Below are positions 13,050-20,404 of a DNA stretch of 20,404 nt, piece after piece. A model generated the notes under the pieces. The model saw only the letters and a program-made list of their open reading frames with translations. It was not told the DNA's origin and searched no databases. The first letter of the stretch is position 1, and every line of letters starts with the position of its first letter. The stretch covers positions 1-20,404 of the forward strand of contig JAEZVB010000143.1 of the NCBI GenBank assembly GCA_023443285.1, read 5' to 3'. Both the position numbers and the translations under genes were made by a program. Source of the DNA: Bacillota bacterium (GTDB lineage: Bacteria; Bacillota; Negativicutes; Sporomusales; Sporomusaceae).

Positions 13050-15260
13050 TTAGAATAATGTGGTTTTTCCTACGAAGTCCGTGTCGTCCAGTCGCTGATG
13101 TTCGACCAACTGAGCAAAGCAGCCGTCTTTGGTGATGAGCTCGTCATAACTGCCGTCCTCAATGACCCTCCCGCCATCCAGTACGATGATGCGGTCGCAC
13201 CCCTTGATGGTGGATAGCCTGTGGGCTATGACGATGCGGGTGCATTTGAGGTTTGCCAACGAATCTACCACTGTCTTCTGCGTCAGGTTATCCAGTGCAG
13301 AGGTTGCCTCGTCGAACATAAGGATGCGGGGTTTGGATGCCACCGCGCGAGCAATCATCAACCGCTGGCGCTGCCCTCCGGAAATACCGCCACTGCCCTC
13401 CGAAATCATTGTGTGCATTCCCATGGGCATATCTCGAATATCTTTAGCAATGCCTGCCAGTTCCGCCGCCTCCCATGCCTCGTCCATTGTAAGCCATGGG
13501 GCGGTGATGGTGATATTTGAGAAAATATCACCGGAGAAGAGCTTGCCATTTTGCATAACTACACCGATGCGCCGTCGCAGAGATTTGAGATCTACCGTGG
13601 CAAGGTCTTTCCCGTCATAGTAGATAGAGCCCTTTTGGGGTGTTTCAAATCCCAGCATCAGTCGCATGAGAGTGGATTTTCCACAGCCGGTCTTTCCTAC
13701 CAGAGCTACATACTGCCCAGGGCGTATTTTAATCGACAGGTTGTCCACTATAAGAGGCATGCTATCAATATAACGAAAAGAAACATTGTCGAGCTCTATT
13801 CCTCCTGAAATACGGGTAAGCACCTTTTTGCCGTTGGAAACCTCCGGTACTGTCTCCAAAATGGGCTTTACCATTTCGAACATAGGCTTAATAGTTGCCG
13901 CCGTCAAGGCAATGCCGGATAGGGAGAGAAATGCGCCGCTCACCATGCCATAGGCTGCGTTGAATGCGAAATAGTCTGCCACGGACACCCCTGTTTTTAC
14001 CGCTGTATAGTAGAGCACAATTGTACCCACCAATGAAATGCCAGTAGAGATGACCGTATTCAGCTTGAGAAACATAGGTGGATCGTAGATAAGGCTTGCC
14101 TTTTGGCGGTAGAGGTCCGCCCACTTGGAAAAGGCACGTTTCTCTGCACCGGAGAGCTTTAGTTTTTGCACACCGCTGAAGAAGGAATAGATAAGCCCTG
14201 ATTCCTTAGCTCCCAACTTCATCATCCGCTGAGAGTGCTTCATTTGCATCAAAGTGGAGAAAAATGTGAATAACACCGTCAGCAGGGTAATGACGATTGC
14301 CGGAACCACCAGTGACGGAGCATAATTGAATACCTGCGCAAGATACACCAAAGAGAACAGCGAGGTGAGTCCTGTGGTCAAAATGGCGCTGCCCAACATA
14401 CTGCTCAGACTGTTGATGCTTTGCGTGCGGGCAGAAAGCTCACCTGCGCTGTATTCTTTAAAAAATTCCACCGGAAGGGACAGTACCCGCATCATGGAAG
14501 CCGCCTGAACCGCCCTACCGGTTTTTGTTTGCAGCTGTTCCACGACAATGTTTTTTACCGTACTGATAAGCAGTCCTGCGACACCTGTTGCCGTCAACAT
14601 CACCGTCACCCCTAGGAATAGCCGCATATCACCATTTGCAATAACGCTTGAGAAAATTATGTTGTTGAGCTTCGGCCCCAGCATCCCGATAAGGGTGACT
14701 GCCAATGCAGCAATACCTACCATGGTGTAGTCTGCCGGCGAAAGAGTCTGTACGATGTATAAAAGCAGATCATGGATGCCCAGCTTTTTCAGTGGCAGTG
14801 GCTTATAGAAGCAGATGGCCTCTACCTCAAGAGACGCCGCCGTTTGCTTGTTTAGCTTCACGGTTTTGCCGCTCTCGTAATCGAAAAAAGCGTAGCCGGA
14901 AAGTCCGTGCGGTAACAGAGCAACCACCCCGCCGTTTTTTTTGGTTCCTAAAAAAGGTCCCACCGCATCACGATACCATGTGCCCTCCAAATTGACTACT
15001 CGCCACATAACACCGGAAGGGCGCAACAAATATTCCAACTGCTCGTTAATATCGATTAATTCGTCTGGCAGCTCTGAGGACTTAATGCGATAAAATCTCA
15101 AAATTTCGTCCACGGCATTTTTCGTTTTCTGGCAGTCATCCATTAAAACATGCGTCATACCGTGTCCCATGACCACCCCCGCCATAGAGGCAAAGGCATC
15201 CGCAAAGGCGTCATCATCGGCACGGATGCGCTGTTTTATTTGTTCATCAAACCATCCCAT
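13050..15260 (-). CDS. NHLM-type ABC exporter without peptidase (ABC2)
   Basis: This 736-aa membrane ABC protein has an N-terminal cytoplasmic region of about 150 residues without a C39 catalytic motif, then a six-segment transmembrane domain (about 175-460), and one ATPase domain. The ATPase has Walker A GKTGCGKST at 522-530, signature ISGGQ at 626-630, Walker B RILMFDEAT (Asp650-Glu651) and His680. The layout fits the NHLM ABC2 group that always accompanies a C39-bearing ABC1; the two may form a heterodimer. The frame is open further upstream, but ATG at 15260 follows GGAGGGTGAGGTTA and starts 16 bases past the ABC1 stop, so it is chosen. All ATPase motifs look intact. Confidence 0.88.
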   Translation of the reverse strand: MGWFDEQIKQRIRADDDAFADAFASMAGVVMGHGMTHVLMDDCQKTKNAVDEILRFYRIKSSELPDELIDINEQLEYLLRPSGVMWRVVNLEGTWYRDAVGPFLGTKKNGGVVALLPHGLSGYAFFDYESGKTVKLNKQTAASLEVEAICFYKPLPLKKLGIHDLLLYIVQTLSPADYTMVGIAALAVTLIGMLGPKLNNIIFSSVIANGDMRLFLGVTVMLTATGVAGLLISTVKNIVVEQLQTKTGRAVQAASMMRVLSLPVEFFKEYSAGELSARTQSINSLSSMLGSAILTTGLTSLFSLVYLAQVFNYAPSLVVPAIVITLLTVLFTFFSTLMQMKHSQRMMKLGAKESGLIYSFFSGVQKLKLSGAEKRAFSKWADLYRQKASLIYDPPMFLKLNTVISTGISLVGTIVLYYTAVKTGVSVADYFAFNAAYGMVSGAFLSLSGIALTAATIKPMFEMVKPILETVPEVSNGKKVLTRISGGIELDNVSFRYIDSMPLIVDNLSIKIRPGQYVALVGKTGCGKSTLMRLMLGFETPQKGSIYYDGKDLATVDLKSLRRRIGVVMQNGKLFSGDIFSNITITAPWLTMDEAWEAAELAGIAKDIRDMPMGMHTMISEGSGGISGGQRQRLMIARAVASKPRILMFDEATSALDNLTQKTVVDSLANLKCTRIVIAHRLSTIKGCDRIIVLDGGRVIEDGSYDELITKDGCFAQLVEHQRLDDTDFVGKTTLF

Positions 15261-15276
15261 TAACCTCACCCTCCTT

Positions 15277-17460
15277 TCATTCGCTGGCCACCAGCGAGGT
15301 ATATATCCCATTCTTAACATAAAGCTCATTGTGGGTTCCACGCTCCACCACCTTGCCCTTTTCCATAACTACAATCTCGTCACAGTCTCGGATGGTGGAA
15401 AGCCGATGGGCGATGACAATACAGGTAATGCCGCGGTTCTTGATGGCATTGACCACCTCATATTCAGTTTTAGCATCCAGGGCTGAGGTGGCCTCATCCA
15501 TAATAATAATGGTAGGATCCTGGGCCAAAACTCTGGCAATTTCCAGCCTCTGGCGTTGTCCGCCAGATAAGTCCTTACCACCTTCCATCAGCTTGTAGGA
15601 GTAGCCGCCATCCCTTGCCATGATGTCCTCGTGGAGGTTGGCATCTCGAGCGGCCATAATAGACTCGAAGTCCTCTATGGAGCTGTCCCACATTTTAATG
15701 TTATTGCTAATGGTGTCCTCAAAAAGAATGATGTCCTGATCCACCACCGCCACCGAACCGGTAAAAATGCTATGATTGATGTCTCTAATAGCCTTACCGT
15801 CGAACAAAATCTCACCGCTCCAAGGCTGATAAAGCCCTGAAATAAGCTTGCTAATGGTACTCTTACCACAACCGGAAGCTCCGACAAAGGCAACCCGACT
15901 TCCTGGCTTTAGGTGTAGATTAAAATGCTCAATGAGCGGTGTACCCAGTCGGGAATAACCAAAGGTCACGTCCTTCATCACCACGTCACCGGAGAGCTTA
16001 CCGTATTCGGAGGTTTCGTTGGAGTCGTTGAAATAGTTCACATCCGTAGGATACTCCATTACATCCTCTGTACGCTCCATGTTGGTGCGCATTTCCTGAA
16101 TGGTCTGTCCTGCAGCAATGAGAGACTTTGCCGGATTGGTGAAACCACCCAAAAAGCCCTGGAACGCAAGAATCATACCTGCGGTAAACTGCCCCTGCAT
16201 GGTAAGGTACACACCCAACATCAGCACGGCGGTGGAGGTGAGGGAAGCAACCAAAGCGGGAACCAAACCCCAAAAATGGTTTACGTTTGCAAACTTCACT
16301 GTCTGGTTATTCACCCCCGCCTGATAGCCTGCCCATCTTTCAAAAAAACCGTTTTCTGCGCCGCTGGCCTTGATGGTCTCAATCATCTCAATGCCCGCCA
16401 CCGTAGAGCCAGCAAGTTTGCCAGCGTCCCGCATCTGCACACGAGTGGCGTTGATCCTCTTTTGAGAAATAATCCGTGCCATAAATAAATTAACAATAAT
16501 TGATGCCAGGCCCACCGCCGTGAGCAAAACGCTATATCGCAGCATGGCTATAAAGTAAAACACCATCATGCCCGTCTGGAGTACCAACGGTGCAAAAGTA
16601 GAAATGAGTGCGCTTGCAATGCCTTCATTCAGGCTCTGACGCATGGCAATGTCACCAGCCATCCGCTGGGAGAAAAACTCCATGGGCATTCGCAATACAT
16701 GCCACAAAAACGATGCGTTAGCCACGATTGCCAGCTTGCCGTTCAGTTTTAGCGTATAGACTGCCTGCACCCACGCCACGATCAGCGTCACGGCGGACAT
16801 TAGGGAGAGTCCCAGCAGGAAGGGATAAAACCACTGCGGGTTCTGCCCGGTGAGCAGTCTGTCCAGGAACACACGGGAAAAAGCAGGATTTATGATACCG
16901 ATCAATGAAGTAATCGCCGTGGTAAATATCACAAAGGACACCGCTGTTCCTGTACCCACCATGCGCTTTTTAATAAAACTCCAGGTGCTCTTAGGTTTTC
17001 CATCCGAAACAAAATTTTCACTTGGCTCGAAAAAGATACATACACCGGTGAAGGACTTATCAAACTGCTCCATAGAGACAAGGTATGTCCCTTTAGCAGG
17101 ATCGTTTAAGCATGCTTTGTCGCCCTTGAATCCATCCAGGACCACAAAGTGATTAAAGTTCCAATGGATAATGCAAGGAAAACTGCCGTTATCTCTGAGT
17201 TGCTGCGGTTCATAGCGATAACCCCGAGCATTCAGCCCATAGCTTCGCGCCGCTTTAAGGATATTGGAAGCTTTGGAGCCGTCCCGTGAGACACCGCAGT
17301 CGGCACGCATCTGTTCCAGCGGCACCCACTTACCGAAATAGGCCAGAACCATACACAGACTAGCCGCACCACACTCCAGTGCCTCCAGTTGCATTACAAC
17401 AGGTACCTTCGCATGCCCATTTGTAATTGGTTTTTTGAGTTTCTTTTTTTTCTCTGACAT
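15277..17460 (-). CDS. C39-peptidase ABC exporter (NHLM ABC1 type)
   Basis: This 727-aa bifunctional exporter cuts leaders after Gly-Gly and moves the core across the membrane. The N-terminal C39 domain shows VVMQLEALECGAASL with Gln24 and catalytic Cys30, then WNFNHFVVL with His104 and NDPAKG with Asp120. A six-segment transmembrane domain spans roughly 165-450. The ATPase has Walker A GASGCGKST at 527-535, LSGGQ at 631-635, Walker B IIIMDEATSALD (Asp655-Glu656) and His685. A TTG at 17472 is in frame, but it overlaps the GAGGTGG that acts as ribosome site for the ATG at 17460. The gene lies eight bases after the HlyD-like stop codon, so the exporter genes form one operon. Both precursors end their leaders in GG, as this enzyme requires. 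Confidence 0.93.
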   Translation of the reverse strand: MSEKKKKLKKPITNGHAKVPVVMQLEALECGAASLCMVLAYFGKWVPLEQMRADCGVSRDGSKASNILKAARSYGLNARGYRYEPQQLRDNGSFPCIIHWNFNHFVVLDGFKGDKACLNDPAKGTYLVSMEQFDKSFTGVCIFFEPSENFVSDGKPKSTWSFIKKRMVGTGTAVSFVIFTTAITSLIGIINPAFSRVFLDRLLTGQNPQWFYPFLLGLSLMSAVTLIVAWVQAVYTLKLNGKLAIVANASFLWHVLRMPMEFFSQRMAGDIAMRQSLNEGIASALISTFAPLVLQTGMMVFYFIAMLRYSVLLTAVGLASIIVNLFMARIISQKRINATRVQMRDAGKLAGSTVAGIEMIETIKASGAENGFFERWAGYQAGVNNQTVKFANVNHFWGLVPALVASLTSTAVLMLGVYLTMQGQFTAGMILAFQGFLGGFTNPAKSLIAAGQTIQEMRTNMERTEDVMEYPTDVNYFNDSNETSEYGKLSGDVVMKDVTFGYSRLGTPLIEHFNLHLKPGSRVAFVGASGCGKSTISKLISGLYQPWSGEILFDGKAIRDINHSIFTGSVAVVDQDIILFEDTISNNIKMWDSSIEDFESIMAARDANLHEDIMARDGGYSYKLMEGGKDLSGGQRQRLEIARVLAQDPTIIIMDEATSALDAKTEYEVVNAIKNRGITCIVIAHRLSTIRDCDEIVVMEKGKVVERGTHNELYVKNGIYTSLVASE

Positions 17461-17468
17461 ATGCCACC

Positions 17469-17945
17469 TCAATTCAACACAAACGAGATAGGTGAAATGG
17501 ATTCTGTGATAATCTCAGCCATATATGCGCCACCAGGGATGGAAATGTCTACACTCACCAAAACCACCCAGTCTCCCATTTTCAATCCACTCAGATACAG
17601 GGCGTAGGCATCGAAATCATTTGTAATTTCCATCGGTGCGGCAGCCACCGCTGTGATGGTGCCCACACTGCTGTCCACTTTCACTTCCATGCCGGAGGTG
17701 ATGGCCTTTGCCTCCTCTACGGTAACGTAGCAGTGGGCCTTATTCCTCTGCACTACCATCACCGCACGCTTTGTGGAAGTGAGCGTACCAAACACGCCCC
17801 AGACGCAAATACCGGTAAGCAGAATAATTACAGCTCCTAAAATCAGCCACACACTGAGGCGGGAAACCTTTATGTATTCATTGAGTTGTTCGGGTGAGGA
17901 CACCCGTTCCAAGCTTGATTTACGAAAAATACTGTTATTGCTCAT
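17469..17945 (-). CDS. Short HlyD-like secretion protein (NHLM type)
   Basis: This 158-aa protein has an N-terminal cytoplasmic segment with SSLERVSSPEQLNEYIKVSR, a hallmark of NHLM-associated HlyD proteins, one transmembrane helix at about 31-54, and a small beta-rich outer domain including MVVQRNKAHCYVTVEEAKAI and GMEVKVDSSVGTI. It lacks the long coiled coil and second lipoyl half of classical HlyD adaptors, as expected for a Gram-positive cell with no outer membrane. It probably helps assemble or anchor the two ABC proteins. AAAGGAG about nine bases before the ATG marks the start. It is the first gene of the RiPP operon, immediately ahead of ABC1. Confidence 0.88.
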   Translation of the reverse strand: MSNNSIFRKSSLERVSSPEQLNEYIKVSRLSVWLILGAVIILLTGICVWGVFGTLTSTKRAVMVVQRNKAHCYVTVEEAKAITSGMEVKVDSSVGTITAVAAAPMEITNDFDAYALYLSGLKMGDWVVLVSVDISIPGGAYMAEIITESISPISFVLN

Positions 17946-18003
17946 ATTATGATCTCCTTTCAGTAGTCATTTGTAGATATTTTTGCAACTTTTATTTAAA
18001 TTT

Positions 18004-18034
18004 GTAATACAGATCCCAAATTCGGAAGTGTCAA
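18004..18034 (-). promoter_or_regulatory. Candidate promoter of RiPP operon
   Basis: On the minus strand TTGACA (18034-18029) is followed after 19 bases by TATTAC (18009-18004). The spacer is longer than ideal, so a bound activator may be needed. The start point would be about 50 bases before the HlyD-like ATG. Confidence 0.45.
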
Positions 18035-18038
18035 TGCT

Positions 18039-18128
18039 CTATGCAAGTCTTATCCATTCCTTATTCAATTTTTCTTGTACAGTATTGTCTTTAGGGCCTC
18101 TCACTCCAAATAACACGCCTGCTTGGCA
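18039..18128 (-). pseudogene. Possible 29-codon coding relic
   Basis: The frame between an in-frame TGA and the TAG at 18041-18039 reads in a protein-like way (GVLFGVRGPKDNTVQEKLNK, then EWIRLA). It has no start codon or ribosome site and I do not recognise it. Chance is a fair alternative. Confidence 0.2.
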
Positions 18129-18160
18129 TCATCTCAACTCAAATTTGTAATTTATCTATT

Positions 18161-18246
18161 CTTAAAATAACTTAAAATTAAAAAAAAATGAGCTTTTACA
18201 CTTAAAAAGCTCATTTTTACACTTAAAAATTGCTATTCACTTAAAA
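18161..18246. repeat. Array of CTTAAAA motifs
   Basis: CTTAAAA occurs at 18161, 18171, 18201, 18222 and 18240. The 15-mer TTTTACACTTAAAAA is repeated directly at 18194-18208 and 18215-18229, a 21-base period. The array overlaps the terminator hairpin and lies 215-300 bases upstream of the RiPP operon, so it may be a regulator-binding array. Low complexity is the alternative. Confidence 0.5.
18184..18218. terminator. Bidirectional rho-independent terminator
   Basis: AAAAATGAGCTTTT (18184-18197) and AAAAGCTCATTTTT (18205-18218) form a perfect 14-bp stem with a 7-base loop. T-runs follow on both strands. On the minus strand it ends the ECF ATPase transcript and insulates the RiPP operon. Confidence 0.75.
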
Positions 18247-18473
18247 TTCTCTCTTGACGACTCATAATCTGATGTTCTCACACCTAAAAACGTACCTGAA
18301 AAACACCGCTATCGATTCAATACAGCAGCTCGCCGTCATACTTTTTCGCAATGCAATGACACTTTGTTCGGACTTTTTTATTCCGATTAGACTAGTTTTA
18401 CCATACATATCAGTCTTTATAATTGCAGAAATTATTACCAAAAAAGCATTGTATTGCAGACAAGCAAACCATT

Positions 18474-19961
18474 TTAATTACAACTGTATTCTTCGCCGTC
18501 AGATAAAGTCAATGGAAATAATTCCGTCAAGATAATAGTGTCACTTTTATTTACTCCTTGTGAAGTTAAATGTATACATCGATTACATGCAGCTTCTATA
18601 AATTCCATATCATGAGTAATAATAAGAATAATTTTACCTTGATCAGAAAGATCTTTTAATAATTTACTCACCTTCATCATACTTTCATAATCAAGACCAC
18701 TTGTGGGCTCATCTAAGATAAGTATATCTTTACCCGCCAGAATTGCTCCAGCTATTACCAACCGTTGTTTTTGACCACCAGACAGACATTGAGGATGCAC
18801 ATCACGATAATCCGTCAATTCCAGTTGTTCCAATATTTCTAACACTTGTTCTTCTGTTACAAGCGGATTGCCCAACAAGCACTCTCCGAGGACATTATCT
18901 GCAAAAAGTTGACAATTAATATCTTGCATAACAATATAACTTTTTTTCAATCTTTGCTTCTTTTTTAGTATCTTTCCATCAAATAAAATATCTCCCCTGG
19001 TATGGTCAATGAAACCGCAAATAGACCGGCAGAGAGTAGTTTTTCCGACTCCATTCACACCAACAATTGCTGCAATATCTCCTGAATGAAGAGAAAATGA
19101 AATATTTTGCAGAATAGGCTTTCTATCCAATATAATTTCAATATTATTTAGTTCTAAAGAATGTGTCAATATACGTTTATGAATGTGATCTGATTTAACT
19201 GTAACTTGAGTGTAAGGAATAAGTTGTCTTAATCCAAGCTGTTTTCGTTCTTTTTCAGACAAAGCGAAAAATTGATGTGCAGTATAGTAGTTTTTTATTT
19301 TACCATGATTAAGATATACAGCATAATCAATGACCCCGTATAAATAAGAAAAACGGTGCTCCGTGATTATGATGGTTTTACCTTGATTTTTCATCTTTAT
19401 AATTATATTTTTAATGATTTCAATCGCTTCCAGGTCAAGATTTGAGGATGGTTCATCTAACACTAATACATCTGGATCCGAAGCATAAGCACATGCAAAT
19501 GCGATTATCTGTTTTTCACCACTTGACATCTCAAACAGATTTTTTCCTAATAAGCGTGAAATATGTAGTTCTTCTACTGTACGATCAAGTCGCTCTTCTA
19601 CAAGTTCTAATGTTTCACCTCTATTTTCAAGAGAAAAGATGATTTCGCTTTCCGTGTCAATATTAAAAAATTGTGATTTCGGGTCTTGAAAAACAGATGC
19701 AACTTTCAAAGCAATTTGGTACATAGGAATTTCATCTATATCTTTATCATTGAGAAAAACATGTCCCACCTTTTTCCCTGATTCAAAATGCGGAATTAGA
19801 CCATTGATTAATTTGCTAATGGTTGTTTTCCCACTTCCACTTTTCCCGCAAATCAACATACAATCTCCAGGTTGAATTTCCATTGATACCTTCGAGATAC
19901 CATCTCCACTGTAAGCGGACTGATATCTAAATGAAACATTCTGAATTGAAACAATTCCCAT
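18474..19961 (-). CDS. ECF-type ABC ATPase with two fused nucleotide-binding domains
   Basis: This 495-aa cytoplasmic protein has two ATPase halves. Counting from the upstream in-frame ATG at 19973 (four residues longer), domain 1 has Walker A GKSGSGKTT at 43-51, Gln96, signature MSSGEKQ at 149-155, Walker B VLVLDEPSSNLD and His206. Domain 2 has GVNGVGKTT at 305-313, Gln350, LSGGQKQR at 397-404, ILILDEPTSGLD and His454. This is the layout of energy-coupling-factor (vitamin or metal uptake) ATPases that fuse the EcfA and EcfA' roles. GGAG six bases before the ATG at 19961 favours that start. Upstream only a stump of the EcfT membrane subunit remains and no substrate-binding S component is seen, so the system may be broken or rely on parts elsewhere. 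Confidence 0.88.
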   Translation of the reverse strand: MGIVSIQNVSFRYQSAYSGDGISKVSMEIQPGDCMLICGKSGSGKTTISKLINGLIPHFESGKKVGHVFLNDKDIDEIPMYQIALKVASVFQDPKSQFFNIDTESEIIFSLENRGETLELVEERLDRTVEELHISRLLGKNLFEMSSGEKQIIAFACAYASDPDVLVLDEPSSNLDLEAIEIIKNIIIKMKNQGKTIIITEHRFSYLYGVIDYAVYLNHGKIKNYYTAHQFFALSEKERKQLGLRQLIPYTQVTVKSDHIHKRILTHSLELNNIEIILDRKPILQNISFSLHSGDIAAIVGVNGVGKTTLCRSICGFIDHTRGDILFDGKILKKKQRLKKSYIVMQDINCQLFADNVLGECLLGNPLVTEEQVLEILEQLELTDYRDVHPQCLSGGQKQRLVIAGAILAGKDILILDEPTSGLDYESMMKVSKLLKDLSDQGKIILIITHDMEFIEAACNRCIHLTSQGVNKSDTIILTELFPLTLSDGEEYSCN

Positions 19962-20059
19962 TCTTATCTCCATTTCTCATCTGAATTTTGACTTGATTTA
20001 GGTCTCTAAATACCCTCATAGTGCAAATCGCTATCCTGAAAATATTTTTCTATTAATCT

Positions 20060-20275
20060 CTAAGCACCCATAACCTTCATTCGAATAGAAAACACAATAA
20101 GTGCTATTCCTATGAATACTAAACAATAATCTTGCCACTCGAATTTCTTATATTCTCTGCACGTGCCGGGTACCGGATTCTCGATTCCTCTTGTTAGTGC
20201 CGCTGCTGATAAGTTTTCAGCTGTTTTTGTTGCTGAAATCAAAATAGGGACAATATAGCACTCTGCTTTTTTCAT
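20060..20275 (-). pseudogene. C-terminal stump of EcfT-like transporter subunit
   Basis: The 71 codons match the end of EcfT proteins: PILISATKTAENLSAAALTRGI has the conserved Ala-x-x-x-Arg-Gly coupling motif that docks on the ATPase, followed by FEWQDYCLVFIGIALIVFSI, the last transmembrane helix. Complete EcfT has about 230-270 residues with several helices. Here an in-frame TAG stands three codons before the ATG, and the upstream 120 bases do not look coding. A GGAAGGAG two bases before the ATG is too close for good initiation. The gene is most likely truncated, though a short expressed product cannot be ruled out. It lies 98 bases upstream of the ECF ATPase start on the same strand. Confidence 0.7.
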
Positions 20276-20294
20276 TGCTCCTTCCTATAATGTC

Positions 20295-20323
20295 AAGCCT
20301 AAAAGTATTGAATTTTAAGGCTT
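20295..20323. terminator. Bulged hairpin at the truncated EcfT edge
   Basis: AAGCCT (20295-20300) and AGGCTT (20318-20323) pair, with neighbouring AAAA and TTTT continuing the stem across one bulge. TTTTCTTT follows on the plus strand. It sits just upstream of the EcfT stump, where the rest of the gene should be. Confidence 0.35.
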
Positions 20324-20404
20324 TTCTTTAAATAGTTACCTCTATAAACAGAGCTAAAAATGTATGACAGTCATTGTATCCTGTACTGAATAGCTAAAAA
20401 TTGG

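Noticed and set aside
13162..16488. Many plus-strand open frames of 60-187 codons across the ABC genes
   Set aside because: They are shadows of GC-richer exporter genes on the minus strand with no ribosome sites or recognisable domains.
18254..18535. Plus-strand 93-codon frame with one hydrophobic stretch
   Set aside because: It begins with TTG without a good ribosome site, runs into the 3' end of the ECF ATPase gene on the other strand, and matches nothing I know. It could be a relic but is not supported as a gene.
1..20404. tRNA, rRNA, CRISPR arrays, intact insertion sequences, transposases or integrases
   Set aside because: None was seen on either strand; no regular spacer-repeat pattern and no transposase motifs are present.

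Overview
The window looks like chromosome from a low-GC, Gram-positive anaerobe of the Clostridia, most likely a Lachnospiraceae-type gut bacterium. This rests on AT-rich intergenic DNA, strong AGGAGG-type ribosome sites, and gene families common in that group: WYL regulator, stand-alone LUD protein, ECF transporter ATPase, and Nif11-like leader peptides with a radical SAM enzyme and NHLM-type exporters. I cannot name the species. The strands are split: everything from about 244 to 6089 reads on +, and everything from 6159 to the right edge reads on -, so transcription converges near 6090-6158.

Left half (1-6089, +). An AraC-family regulator is followed by an SF0329-like protein and a frameshifted gene remnant. 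Next comes a three-gene unit: a WYL-domain repressor, a small zinc-ribbon protein and a ClbS/DfsB-type four-helix protein. The WYL promoter lies inside a perfect 15-bp inverted repeat. A TetR-family regulator then overlaps a LUD-domain (lactate-utilization-like) protein. Directly behind that sits a decayed copy of part of the WYL regulator gene.

Middle (6159-10652, -). In coordinate order these are a MATE efflux transporter, an alpha/beta-hydrolase esterase, and a probable two-gene operon of a TetR-family regulator (with a TTG start) and a multi-spanning membrane protein. Several have recognisable sigma-A promoters.

Right half (10653-20404, -). The main feature is a complete-looking RiPP (ribosomally made, post-translationally modified peptide) cassette at 10653-17945. 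Transcribed right to left it encodes a short HlyD-like secretion protein, a C39-peptidase ABC exporter (NHLM ABC1 type), a second ABC exporter (NHLM ABC2 type), a 62-aa precursor with a GG leader, a 102-aa precursor with a Nif11-like leader and a two-CxxC core, and a radical SAM/SPASM maturase. The likely pathway is that the radical SAM enzyme modifies one or both cores, the C39 domain cuts after Gly-Gly, and the paired ABC proteins with the HlyD-like protein export the product. The long genes of the cassette look richer in G+C than their neighbours, which suits acquisition by transfer. A 14-bp hairpin terminator separates it from a double-domain ECF-type ATPase gene, upstream of which only a C-terminal stump of an EcfT-like subunit remains.

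The pairing of a zinc-ribbon-like, Cys-rich core with an unrelated, nearly Cys-free core under one maturase is the best candidate for an undescribed system. All family assignments are by eye from motifs; no database search was run.
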